DNA from: an uncultured Methanobacterium sp.
GTDB lineage: Archaea; Methanobacteriota; Methanobacteria; Methanobacteriales; Methanobacteriaceae
Length of the DNA stretch: 64,000 nucleotides
Assembly: GCF_963665055.1 (NCBI RefSeq)
Contig: NZ_OY762015.1
Location: 1,156,001-1,220,000 of the forward strand
Direction: 5' to 3'
The notes beneath the pieces were generated by a model. The model searched no databases. It saw only the letters and a list, made by a program, of their open reading frames with translations, and had not been told where the DNA came from. Positions 1-8,935 of this stretch are shown in pieces. The number at the start of each line of letters is the position of its first letter. Position 1 is the first letter of the stretch. A program made the position numbers and the translations under genes.

Positions 1-1
1 A

Positions 2-79
2 GTTGAAGATCAAGAACCTCTCCTACCAATCGAAGAACATAAATCAAACATGTTAATCGATGTTATTGATCGAAAATAA
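2..79 (+). CDS. 3' end of an unidentified gene (partial)
   Basis: An open frame enters from the left edge and ends at TAA at 77-79, giving 25 residues of an acidic tail that ends DVIDRK. It points the same way as, and lies 53 nt before, the FkbM methyltransferase gene, so it is probably the preceding gene of the sugar operon. Because rfbH lies downstream, a CDP-sugar enzyme would make sense here, but the fragment is too short to identify and no function is claimed. Confidence 0.45.
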   Translation, partial: VEDQEPLLPIEEHKSNMLIDVIDRK

Positions 80-132
80 ATGACTTATAAATTAACCAAT
101 AAAATCTAATAAATTGAAGAGTTGATGCTTTA

Positions 133-1050
133 ATGAATCTTAACCAATTAAAAATACATTATTTAGATGGGGAAATAACTAAAGAAAAATATATCCAGGA
201 CATGTATCAAATACATAAGACTCTATTTGAATATAGTAAATTTTTAAAAGATACTGATATTAAAAAAATCGAAATAAGTGATGATAGTATTCTGATGACA
301 TCGAGAGAGTCAGATATAAAAATAATATGTAATCCCAATGATTATCGCATAATACCCATTGAAATTTTGAATTTCGGTTTTTATGAGAAAGAAGAACTTG
401 ACATGGTCTTAAAATTAGTGGAAAAAGGTTTCTATTTTTATGATATTGGTGCTAATATCGGTTGGTACTCCATCAACATCGCTAAAAAGGTTGAAAATAT
501 AAAAATTTTTGCATTTGAACCTATTCCAATAACTTACAATTATCTAAAAAAGAATATTGAACTTAACAATTTATCACAAATCTCTACATTTAACTTTGGA
601 CTTTCAGATGAAGAAAATGAATTTATATTCTATTATTACCCTGAAGGTTCTGTTAATGCTTCATTAGTCAACTTATCAAAACGTCAGAGCGTCGAAGAAG
701 TTCTCTGTAATGTAAAAAAACTTGATAATTTTGTTCAAGATAAGCCAGTCGACTTCATAAAGTGTGATGTTGAAGGTGCGGAATTGTTGGTATTTAAAGG
801 AGGCTTAAAAAGCATTAACAAACATAAGCCCATAATTTTCACAGAGTTATTACGTAAATGGGCTTTTAAATTTGATTATCATCCCCAAGATGTAGTAGAA
901 ATATTAAAGGATTTAGGATATTCTTGTTATGTTATTGAAGGAAAAAACCTTATAAAAATAGACAGAATTACTGAAGAAACAGTTCAAACTAATTTTTTGT
1001 TTTTGCATTATGAAAAACATGACAAGCAAATTAAGGAACTTGTTTTATAA
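133..1050 (+). CDS. FkbM-family SAM-dependent methyltransferase
   Basis: 305 residues. The first about 100 residues are family-specific and charged. A Rossmann methyltransferase core follows: the SAM motif I YDIGANIGWYS (about residue 103), the acidic post-I FAFEP, and the FkbM hallmark DFIKCDVEGAELLVFKGG near residue 210. FkbM enzymes O-methylate sugars or polyketides. Next to epimerase, RfbH, flippase and glycosyltransferase genes, the likely substrate is a glycan sugar hydroxyl; that is inferred from context. The ATG at 133 starts the gene and no stronger ribosome site lies nearby. Confidence 0.85.
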   Translation: MNLNQLKIHYLDGEITKEKYIQDMYQIHKTLFEYSKFLKDTDIKKIEISDDSILMTSRESDIKIICNPNDYRIIPIEILNFGFYEKEELDMVLKLVEKGFYFYDIGANIGWYSINIAKKVENIKIFAFEPIPITYNYLKKNIELNNLSQISTFNFGLSDEENEFIFYYYPEGSVNASLVNLSKRQSVEEVLCNVKKLDNFVQDKPVDFIKCDVEGAELLVFKGGLKSINKHKPIIFTELLRKWAFKFDYHPQDVVEILKDLGYSCYVIEGKNLIKIDRITEETVQTNFLFLHYEKHDKQIKELVL

Positions 1051-1081
1051 TCATTATTAATTCAAAATTCGGGCGATTCCA

Positions 1082-2131
1082 ATGTACAATCCAATTGTTA
1101 AAGAAGATATGAAATTCATTATCAACAATGATATTCCTTGGAATAACTTAGAAGGAAAAACTATTTTAATATCAGGGGCTAATGGCTTTTTAGCATCTTA
1201 CATCGTTAAAACTATATTGTACTTAAATGAAAATTTTTTCGAATCGAATGCTAAAATTATTGGATTAGTGAGAAATAAAAACAAGGCATTGGAAAAATTT
1301 CCCAAAAAAAATGATGCGTTAACACTACAAGTACAAGATTTATGCCAACCATTAAAAACCAATTTTGATACTGATTTCATAATACATGCAGCAAGCCAAG
1401 CCAGCCCTAAATACTATAATCAAGATCCAGTTGGTACCCTCTGCCCCAATATTGTAGGTACTTACCAGTTACTTGAATTGGCCCGAAAAAATGACTTAGA
1501 AAATTTTTTATTTTTTAGTAGTGGGGAAGTTTATGGTGAGACCAAGCACTTTCCTACCTCAGAGAACGATTATGGTTATGTGAATCCTACTGAAATCAGA
1601 TCATGCTATGCTGAGAGTAAAAGAATGGGGGAAAATATGTGTGTCTCCTGGTTTAAACAATATGGTGTGCCTACTAAAATAATTCGCCCATTCCATACAT
1701 ATGGGCCAGGTATGAGTTTAGATGATGGTCGGGTTTTTGCAGATTTTGTTTCCGACATCATAAACCGTCAAAACATTGTAATGAAAAGTCATGGGAAAGC
1801 TAAAAGAGCATTTTGCTATTTAGCTGATGCTATTGCCGGCTTTTTTACAGTATTATTTAAAGGTCAAAAAGGTGAATCCTATAATGTTGGTAATGATAAA
1901 GGAGAAATTAGTATCAGTGATTTAGCTAATAAACTAGTCAATTTATATCCAGAATACAAGTTAAAGGTAATTAGAGAAATACGAAAAGATTCCGATTACC
2001 TTGAAAGCAAGATATCAAGAAACTCTCCAGACATATCAAAAATTCGTTCATTAGGTTGGGAACCTTATTATTCTATTGATGAGGGATTTAAAAGGACAGT
2101 AGAAAGCTTTAATTTTACGAAAATTCATTAA
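1082..2131 (+). CDS. NAD-dependent epimerase/dehydratase (extended SDR), nucleotide-sugar enzyme
   Basis: 349 residues. The N-terminal Rossmann motif is TILISGANGFLASYIV (residues about 26-41), and the catalytic SDR pair appears as YAESKRMGE (Y-x3-K) near residue 178. The segment from HTYGPGMSLDDGRVFADF to the C-terminus resembles UDP-glucuronate decarboxylase and dTDP-glucose dehydratase relatives. It lies 12 nt before rfbH, so it may act on the product of RfbH (for example as a CDP-paratose/abequose-type 4-ketoreductase) or make its substrate; the sequence alone does not decide which. The family assignment is firm, the exact reaction is not. Confidence 0.85.
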   Translation: MYNPIVKEDMKFIINNDIPWNNLEGKTILISGANGFLASYIVKTILYLNENFFESNAKIIGLVRNKNKALEKFPKKNDALTLQVQDLCQPLKTNFDTDFIIHAASQASPKYYNQDPVGTLCPNIVGTYQLLELARKNDLENFLFFSSGEVYGETKHFPTSENDYGYVNPTEIRSCYAESKRMGENMCVSWFKQYGVPTKIIRPFHTYGPGMSLDDGRVFADFVSDIINRQNIVMKSHGKAKRAFCYLADAIAGFFTVLFKGQKGESYNVGNDKGEISISDLANKLVNLYPEYKLKVIREIRKDSDYLESKISRNSPDISKIRSLGWEPYYSIDEGFKRTVESFNFTKIH

Positions 2132-2143
2132 GGATGTGGATGT

Positions 2144-3457
2144 GTGGATGAAAAAAAACTTCGAATGGAAATATTTGAAAAAATCATTGCATTTTATAAA
2201 CTTAAGACCGAAAAAGAAGCATTCATTCCTGGCGAATCTCATATTAACTATGCGGGGAGAATTTATAACGAAAATGAAATGATTGCTTTAGTAGATTCTG
2301 CTCTTGACTTCTGGCTTACGGCTGGCAGATATGCACAAAAATTCGAAGAATCACTTGCTGAATTCTTAGATATTAAATACTGTTTAACAACAAACTCAGG
2401 GTCATCCGCTAATTTACTTGCCATTTCCGCACTCACCTCCCCCAAGCTAGGTGAAAAGAGATTGATAGCAGGCGATGAAGTTATTACAACTGCATGTGGA
2501 TTTCCAACAACCTTAAATCCCATTATTCAAAACAATTTAAAACCCGTCTTTATTGATGTTGAGCTGGGAACTTACAATATTAAAACTGAAATTATTGAAG
2601 AAGCTATAACCGATAAAACAAAAGCCATCTTTGTACCACATACTCTAGGAAATCCAGTTAATATTGATAAAATTATTGAAATAGTTAAAAATCATGATTT
2701 ATGGTTTGTTGAAGATAACTGTGACGCATTAGGCTCTCAGTATAATGGAAAATATACGGGATCCTTTGGACATATTTCAACTTGTAGTTTTTATCCGGCT
2801 CATCATATAACAATGGGTGAAGGTGGAGCTGTCTTAACAAACGATCCTTTATTAAAAGATATAATAACCTCATTTAGGGATTGGGGTAGAGATTGCTGGT
2901 GTGAACCCGGTTGTGATAACACTTGCGGAAAAAGATTTGGTTGGCAATTGGGAGAATTGCCTTATGGATATGATCACAAATACATTTATTCCCATATTGG
3001 CTACAACCTAAAAGTAACGGATATGCAAGCTGCCGTGGGAGTAGAACAGTTGAAAAAACTTCCAAACTTCATTCAAACTCGTAAAGGTAATTTTGAAGAA
3101 ATTTATAGGCGATTAAAGATATATGATGAATATTTGGTATTACCTCAAAGGGAAGAAAATGCCAATCCCAGCTGGTTTGGATTCCCAATTTTAGTGAAAG
3201 ATAATGCTCCATTTATCCGTGATGATTTGGTAAATCACCTAGAAAAAAATAAGATAGCCACTAGAATGCTTTTCGGTGGTAATTTAACAAAACAGCCAGC
3301 TTATCAGGATGTTGATTACAGAATAGCTGGTTCTCTAGAAAATACTGATATGGTGATTAATAATTTATTTTGGATAGGAGTTTACCCCGGTATAACTACA
3401 GAAAAAATGGACTACATGCTGAACATCTTTGAAACCTTCATGAATGGGATTAAATGA
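2144..3457 (+). CDS. rfbH: CDP-4-keto-6-deoxy-D-glucose-3-dehydrase (E1)
   Basis: 437 residues, with a fold-type I aminotransferase-like body. The Schiff-base lysine is replaced by His221 in SFYPAHHITMGEGG, the diagnostic substitution of E1/RfbH. The [2Fe-2S] pattern C-x57-C-x1-C-x7-C is present exactly, at Cys193, 251, 253 and 261. E1 uses PMP and the Fe-S cluster to remove the 3-hydroxyl of CDP-4-keto-6-deoxyglucose on the way to 3,6-dideoxyhexoses; it normally needs an E3 reductase, which is not visible here. The start is GTG at 2144 after AAGGA; the next ATG would lose the conserved N-terminal helix. Its stop overlaps the flippase start (ATGA). Confidence 0.95.
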   Translation: MDEKKLRMEIFEKIIAFYKLKTEKEAFIPGESHINYAGRIYNENEMIALVDSALDFWLTAGRYAQKFEESLAEFLDIKYCLTTNSGSSANLLAISALTSPKLGEKRLIAGDEVITTACGFPTTLNPIIQNNLKPVFIDVELGTYNIKTEIIEEAITDKTKAIFVPHTLGNPVNIDKIIEIVKNHDLWFVEDNCDALGSQYNGKYTGSFGHISTCSFYPAHHITMGEGGAVLTNDPLLKDIITSFRDWGRDCWCEPGCDNTCGKRFGWQLGELPYGYDHKYIYSHIGYNLKVTDMQAAVGVEQLKKLPNFIQTRKGNFEEIYRRLKIYDEYLVLPQREENANPSWFGFPILVKDNAPFIRDDLVNHLEKNKIATRMLFGGNLTKQPAYQDVDYRIAGSLENTDMVINNLFWIGVYPGITTEKMDYMLNIFETFMNGIK

Positions 3458-4827
3458 AAATTTCAGAATATATTCTCAGGATACCTGGCTTGAAACAGAT
3501 CATATCATTATTAGGTATTGATAAAGCAATTATTTACACTAATATAGGGCTTTTATGGACTTCAATATCTGGATTTTTCTCTGTAATCTTCATCGTGAAA
3601 TTCCTTACCATCTCCCAGCAGGGTTACTGGTACACATTTACCAGCTTAGGTGCACTGACTACATTTGCAGAACTGGGATTTACCACCATTATCACTCAGT
3701 TCATTAGCCATGAATATGCGCATCTTGAAGAGAAAAATGGTGTATTAAACGGCAATAAAGACAGAATAGACAGGACCATTTCCCTGATCAAATTCTCTTT
3801 TAAATTTTATCTGGTTATCATATCTATAGCATTTCTGATATTATCAACTATTGGTGTGATTTTTTTAGGCGAATTAACCAGTGATTACCAAATACTGTTA
3901 GCATGGATATTATACTCATTTACCGGCGCCCTCATGTTAATGGTTACTTTATTTGGAGCTGTCTTAAAAGGATTTAACAAAGTTGAGAAGGTACAAAAAG
4001 TCATCACCCTAGCAGGTATTGCAAGCAGCGTAACGATGTGGATTGCACTATTTTTGGGTCTGGGTTTATGGTCACTGGGATTCGCTGGATTGGTAAACAT
4101 CTTATTTTGTCTTTTATTGTATATCCATTCTTCATATGATTTATTTAATCAAATAGCTCATAAAAAGGTTGTGGGAAAATATCGCTGGCTTAAAGAAACC
4201 ATACCCTTGCAGTGGAGATATGCAGTAAGCTGGATATCAGGATATTTTATATTCCAGTTCATGGTACCAGTAGCAATGTTCTATGCTGGTGCCCCAACGG
4301 CCGGGAAGTTGGGATTATCATTAGTAATGGTTAGATTCGTTCAAAGTATGGCCAGTTCATGGGGTATGACCAAGGTGCCCCAATTAAACATTTATGTTGC
4401 CCAAAAAACTCGGAAAAACCTGGATGAACTGTTCAAAAATATCCAATGGCAAAGTTTAATGGTATATATACTTGGATCAGTTGGATTGATTTTTACCATG
4501 CTCATCATTTTCCCTATTGTTAATTGGGAGAATAGGATACTTCCAATTGAAGAAATTATTATTTTATTCATCGCAGAAGGAATAAACTTGATAGTTTTCA
4601 ACTGGGCTTTCTATTTAAGGGCCCACAAACAAGAACCCTACATGCGAATATCACTGCTAAATGCAACATTAGTTGCATTAGGAATATGGGTCAGTTACTA
4701 TCTATTCTCATCAACGTTCATTGCGTTATTTAGCTTTTTAATGGTTCAATTAATTATGTTAATTCCCGCAAGAAGAATACTTGTAAATAAAAAAAAGGAA
4801 TACGAAAAAGGGGAAATAGGATACTAA
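3454..4827 (+). CDS. Polysaccharide flippase (Wzx/RfbX-like, MOP superfamily)
   Basis: 457 residues with about 12 predicted hydrophobic helices and short basic loops, the size and pattern of O-antigen/polysaccharide flippases. It starts inside the rfbH stop (ATGA overlap), so the two are translationally coupled. Family members move lipid-linked oligosaccharides across the cytoplasmic membrane. In a methanogen the cargo would be a dolichol-linked glycan for surface proteins or a cell-wall-associated polysaccharide. The identity of the cargo is inferred from the neighbours. Confidence 0.85.
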   Translation: MKISEYILRIPGLKQIISLLGIDKAIIYTNIGLLWTSISGFFSVIFIVKFLTISQQGYWYTFTSLGALTTFAELGFTTIITQFISHEYAHLEEKNGVLNGNKDRIDRTISLIKFSFKFYLVIISIAFLILSTIGVIFLGELTSDYQILLAWILYSFTGALMLMVTLFGAVLKGFNKVEKVQKVITLAGIASSVTMWIALFLGLGLWSLGFAGLVNILFCLLLYIHSSYDLFNQIAHKKVVGKYRWLKETIPLQWRYAVSWISGYFIFQFMVPVAMFYAGAPTAGKLGLSLVMVRFVQSMASSWGMTKVPQLNIYVAQKTRKNLDELFKNIQWQSLMVYILGSVGLIFTMLIIFPIVNWENRILPIEEIIILFIAEGINLIVFNWAFYLRAHKQEPYMRISLLNATLVALGIWVSYYLFSSTFIALFSFLMVQLIMLIPARRILVNKKKEYEKGEIGY

Positions 4828-4885
4828 AATAGAATAAATGTTTTAAACATGAACTATTCTATTATTAATTATTAAGGGAGAGAAT

Positions 4886-5830
4886 ATGATTGAAGAGAAA
4901 GTTGAAATTGTGTTGATTACTTACAACAGGGCAAAAGATCTTGAAAATACATTTAAACAGTTAATTGAAAGTCCATTTTCTGATTGTAAGTTCACGGTTC
5001 TTGATAACTGTTCTACGGACATAACACCCAAAATTTGCGTTAAATGGCAAAAAATATTCCCAAATATGAATATTATAAGGCATGACAAAAACATTGGCGC
5101 TGGTCCTAATGCTTTAAGAGCAGTTGAGACTTCTAATTCCATTTATACCTGGATTCTTTGTGATGATGATAATTATGATTTTTCCAATTGTTCAGATGTT
5201 TTAAATGCCATTGAATCTGAAGAATTTGACATTATCATCGTTACGTCACATTACCTGTCTGGTTGGGAAAGAGGTCTTAAAACTAACAGTATTGAGTTAA
5301 TTGAAAGAGGAGCTAAATATTATAATATCTTAAGTTTTTTACCATCTATCATTTTCAAAACTAGCCTATATGATTCTGATTGTTTTCTTAAAGGATATTC
5401 TAATGTGAATAATTTATATCCCCATTTTGAATTTATCAATAAATCTGTTAATAATCGTTTTTCAGTATACGTGTCAAAAAATGCTATTGTGGTACCTGGA
5501 ACAAACAACTCTTATAGTTTTTCTCAGTTAAAATGGGTTACCTACTGGATAAACAGTTGTGCTACTATAAAGAATAAAAAAATCCGTAAAAAAGCTATCT
5601 ATGGATATGTTAAAGGAGGATCTTTTTTAAAGGATATTATTCTAAAAATAATTTTTGAAAAAAAAAGAAACATAAGTGCTTATAAAAATATATTTTCTCT
5701 GGCATTATCTTTCATAATTTCTTTCGAATACAGTAAAGAAACATTATTATTATTTATAATAATCCCCTTAGCAATATTTCCTTCATTCCCATTTAGATAT
5801 ATTAGAACTTTTAAAAAAACAAACAAATAA
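4886..5830 (+). CDS. Glycosyltransferase family 2
   Basis: 314 residues. The GT-A nucleotide-sugar fold starts with VEIVLITYNRAKDLENTF, followed by VLDNCSTDIT and the metal/donor motif LCDDDNYDF (about residue 93). A C-terminal hydrophobic stretch (about residues 270-305) suggests membrane association. GGGAG ends about 6 nt before the ATG. It is 58 nt after the flippase and probably in the same operon. Donor and acceptor sugars cannot be read from the sequence. Confidence 0.88.
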   Translation: MIEEKVEIVLITYNRAKDLENTFKQLIESPFSDCKFTVLDNCSTDITPKICVKWQKIFPNMNIIRHDKNIGAGPNALRAVETSNSIYTWILCDDDNYDFSNCSDVLNAIESEEFDIIIVTSHYLSGWERGLKTNSIELIERGAKYYNILSFLPSIIFKTSLYDSDCFLKGYSNVNNLYPHFEFINKSVNNRFSVYVSKNAIVVPGTNNSYSFSQLKWVTYWINSCATIKNKKIRKKAIYGYVKGGSFLKDIILKIIFEKKRNISAYKNIFSLALSFIISFEYSKETLLLFIIIPLAIFPSFPFRYIRTFKKTNK

Positions 5831-6046
5831 CGCTCTTCCGTAAATATGTGGATTCATTTAAATAAATAAAGAGGCACTGTCAAAAAAAAGATGACCATAA
5901 GTATAATTTTAGGGTAATCAATGCTAAAAATTATAAATGATTCATCCACAGCAGATACATAACATTAAGTATTAAACATGACTAAAAAAAAAGATTTAAT
6001 CTAATGAATTCTCATTAAAAGAAACTTTTCGCAGTGGACTGATAAT

Positions 6047-6829
6047 ATGACCAAATCACCGGATTTAAAAGAATACTGGAATGATCGAGGTGACCAAATT
6101 AAAAAATTTGGAAATGAATATTTTTATACCACCACAGAAATTCCCTATTATATTTATAGAAGAGAAAGGATCTTAAAAATTCTCGATGGATTTGATTTCA
6201 AAGAGAAAAAAATATTAGATTATGGATGTGGAGATGGCTTTTACAGCCAATATTTCAATAAAAGAGGAGCATCTGTTGTAGGAGTAGACATCTCCCAAAA
6301 AATGATTGATTTTGCAAAATATAAATATCAAGGGGATAATGATGGAATTAGTTTCTTTTTAACTGATGGACAAAGTTTAAACTTTGATCCCGACTATTTT
6401 GATTTTATAATCTCATCTCTCGTCCTACAACATGTTGTGGACGAAAAAATTTTATCAACTTTATTTAGTGAGTTTTCACGAACTTTGAAGGAAAATGGGG
6501 AATTAATACACTTTGACGGAGTTAAAAAGCAATCCCAGGATGGGGGAACTATTATACTGCGAAATAAGGAGGATTATGTTAAATTTAGTGAAAATAATGG
6601 TTTCCACCTAATTGATAATATAGTGCTTAGTTCACCATTTTATAACTTGGCTATAAAGTCATATTTTCTTTTAAAACTGATTTCACAAAAAAGTGGAATG
6701 AAACCAAGAAATCACAATATTGTTGAAATGAGTATTTCAAAAATTGCAGTATCTATTACCAGAATCCTTGATAAATGGTGGAAAAATGACAATTATGGTT
6801 GTGGTTACTTTAGATACTCTAAAAAATAA
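6047..6829 (+). CDS. Class I SAM-dependent methyltransferase
   Basis: 260 residues. Motif I is ILDYGCGDGFYSQYF (about residue 61) and the post-I acidic residue is in VVGVDIS. DFIISSLVLQHV and RTLKENGELIHFD complete a UbiE/Methyltransf_11-type domain at residues 55-155. The N-terminal EYWNDRGDQIKKFG is typical of small glycan-cluster methyltransferases. A 216-nt AT-rich spacer separates it from the GT2 gene. Substrate unknown; sugar or glycolipid methylation is inferred from location. Confidence 0.82.
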   Translation: MTKSPDLKEYWNDRGDQIKKFGNEYFYTTTEIPYYIYRRERILKILDGFDFKEKKILDYGCGDGFYSQYFNKRGASVVGVDISQKMIDFAKYKYQGDNDGISFFLTDGQSLNFDPDYFDFIISSLVLQHVVDEKILSTLFSEFSRTLKENGELIHFDGVKKQSQDGGTIILRNKEDYVKFSENNGFHLIDNIVLSSPFYNLAIKSYFLLKLISQKSGMKPRNHNIVEMSISKIAVSITRILDKWWKNDNYGCGYFRYSKK

Positions 6830-6941
6830 TTTTCAGTCTGTTATTCTGTTTTATCATAAAATGTAACGTTATTAATTAATACCAACAACCAAGTTGTTCC
6901 ACTTTTCTTATTCCATTTGATCATTCTTATTTAAAAAGGAT

Positions 6942-6999
6942 GTTCTGTAATAGAATTATAACCAAGTCTCAATGGGAACCATCCACTAAAACAGTTCTA
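6942..6999 (-). pseudogene. Decayed copy of the 3' end of the neighbouring membrane-protein gene
   Basis: These 58 bases align with 7101-7166, inside the 3' end of the GT-C-like gene, with small gaps; both contain the blocks AAACAGTTCTA and ATTATAA on the + strand. Read on the - strand the copy gives RTVLVDGSH and then a stop, against RTVLVSEPVPG in the gene. It looks like a leftover of a partial duplication or a deleted paralogue just beyond the intact gene's stop. The alignment was done by eye. Confidence 0.5.
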
Positions 7000-7005
7000 G
7001 TACAT

Positions 7006-8910
7006 TCATAATGTCTTTCTAGGTTTAGGATTTATTATATTTAAGAAAGCTGTTTCACTTCCAGAGTCATATACCCGATCAAAACGATTATCGGAAGAAA
7101 GTTCAGCAATAGGATTATAATCGAGTTTCAAACCTGGAACAGGTTCACTAACCAAAACAGTTCTAAGGATAACAAAGCCCCTCAAAGCGGTGTAATTTTT
7201 TTTCTCCAAAAAATTATCAACATAATCATAAGTTCTAAATTGTTTGTTGGGATTTGTAAAGGCTTTCATATTATACTTATCCGTATAAAAGAAATTAGTA
7301 TTTATGTTTTGGAGAGTATTTACTGACTGTAATTCAGAATCAGTATAAGCATAACGTATTGTGGAGTACTTAGAAATGTCTGAATTATCAATATTTGCAG
7401 AAGGGTTGATCACATTTACAAAAACAAATATAGAAATCAACGAAACTATTACAATACTTTTTAATACAGTTTTCTTTTCGGTAACATTGAAAATTTTAAA
7501 AACACCAATGGCTACCGGGATACTCATAAAAAGTTGTGCAGTATAGATCCATCGTTCTGATAAATATCCTGACATGTTAGATTGCATTAATAAAAATGGT
7601 GTGGCAAGCAAAGCAATTCCACCTAATGTAAGTGCTAGATAATTAGAGTTGGATTTTTTTGAAATAGCATAAAGGGATCCAACTATTGAAAACCCATAAA
7701 AGAAGAGATATGGTGAAATATTCAGTAAATATTGGGAATAAGGTATAACATATGTTGAATAGGCAGATACGACTTTAATTTGAGATGGATCATATTCTAA
7801 AGCCCTTTGAATGAAAGTAAATGGTAATTCAATCCTATTAGCCATATAAATCCACCAGCTAAACATGAGCACTGTGAATAATATAACAAAAGTGTATTTC
7901 AATTTATTAGAATTAACAAAGTCCAATTCATTATTCTGGAATTTATAATAGATTTTTTTACCAATCCAAAAAGATGCTAGGAATATTAAAATAGCAAGTG
8001 CAACTTGCATATGTATAGAAACTATTAAAATCGCCAACAAGATTTTTATAGTCGCATCTACAGCAGAGTTATGTTTGTCTTCTTTAATGACATAATAAAG
8101 TAAAAATGCAGAAGCAATCATTGCAAAACCAGTGGGAAAAATCTGATAACCTAGGCATATGTAATTAGCAGACACTGAAAGAAGCAAAGCTGCAAGTAAT
8201 CCCACTTTTGGATTAAACATGTCCTTACCAATTAAATATACGATAATAAAACTGGCTACTTGTGGGATTGTAACTGCAACAATCGAACTCCATTTATAAT
8301 TAAGTCCAGTTAAAAATGATACAGCTGCAATGAAAATATGCATAGAAGGCAATTTAGAATAGGCAAATCCATCCACTAAATGTCCTACACTCATTATTTG
8401 GTTAGTGAAATCTCTGTGAATCCATGGATCCATACCCAGTAAATCTGGAAATAACACTTGGGGCAGTAATCTCAAACTTAAATCAACAATAATTATTGAA
8501 ATTAAAGTTAAGTATTCATATTTCCGATCTTGAGGTAAGTACATTATAACAAATGCTAAGAGTCCAGATACAACTGAAATTAAAATGAAATAGGATAAGG
8601 GCCGGGAATATAATTCTGGTCGAAATATGAACGAAATGAAACTTAAATTTATCAAAAAGAAAATTATTATGAATGATATTATCGTGTTTTTTTTAGAAAA
8701 TTGACCATAATGTGAATTTTTTATATCATATTTGATATTTAATAAGTACAAAACCGAAAAAATTACAACCGCTATGGGAGCAGGGAGCAAATTTTTATTA
8801 ACAAAAACTAAAATAACTGATCCAATAACTCCTAAAACTATAAGTGCTAATGCCAAATACTTATCAGCATTACCCACATAATAGTCAAGATTTTTTAATT
8901 TTATATTCAA
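7006..8910 (-). CDS. Large multispanning membrane protein, GT-C glycosyltransferase-like
   Basis: 634 residues with about 12-13 hydrophobic helices (residues 15-480) and a soluble C-terminal domain of about 130 residues. The first large loop contains LLGMDPWIHRDF, an acidic D-x-W motif placed like the catalytic Asp of GT-C enzymes that use lipid-phosphate sugars (the PMT/ArnT/STT3 fold class). No WWDYG motif is present, so it is not a standard AglB oligosaccharyltransferase. It is the last gene of the - strand glycan run. Function inferred; it could also be a flippase or polymerase component. Confidence 0.6.
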   Translation of the reverse strand: MNIKLKNLDYYVGNADKYLALALIVLGVIGSVILVFVNKNLLPAPIAVVIFSVLYLLNIKYDIKNSHYGQFSKKNTIISFIIIFFLINLSFISFIFRPELYSRPLSYFILISVVSGLLAFVIMYLPQDRKYEYLTLISIIIVDLSLRLLPQVLFPDLLGMDPWIHRDFTNQIMSVGHLVDGFAYSKLPSMHIFIAAVSFLTGLNYKWSSIVAVTIPQVASFIIVYLIGKDMFNPKVGLLAALLLSVSANYICLGYQIFPTGFAMIASAFLLYYVIKEDKHNSAVDATIKILLAILIVSIHMQVALAILIFLASFWIGKKIYYKFQNNELDFVNSNKLKYTFVILFTVLMFSWWIYMANRIELPFTFIQRALEYDPSQIKVVSAYSTYVIPYSQYLLNISPYLFFYGFSIVGSLYAISKKSNSNYLALTLGGIALLATPFLLMQSNMSGYLSERWIYTAQLFMSIPVAIGVFKIFNVTEKKTVLKSIVIVSLISIFVFVNVINPSANIDNSDISKYSTIRYAYTDSELQSVNTLQNINTNFFYTDKYNMKAFTNPNKQFRTYDYVDNFLEKKNYTALRGFVILRTVLVSEPVPGLKLDYNPIAELSSDNRFDRVYDSGSETAFLNIINPKPRKTL

Positions 8911-8935
8911 TTTAACACCAAAATTTTTTAATAAT

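Noticed and set aside
5868..5893. GAGGCACTGTCAAAAAAAAG resembles the tip of some insertion sequences.
   Set aside because: No matching inverted copy, transposase remnant or target duplication was found nearby.
7006..8910. AglB oligosaccharyltransferase.
   Set aside because: The WWDYG motif is absent, although the D-x-W loop and topology are GT-C-like.
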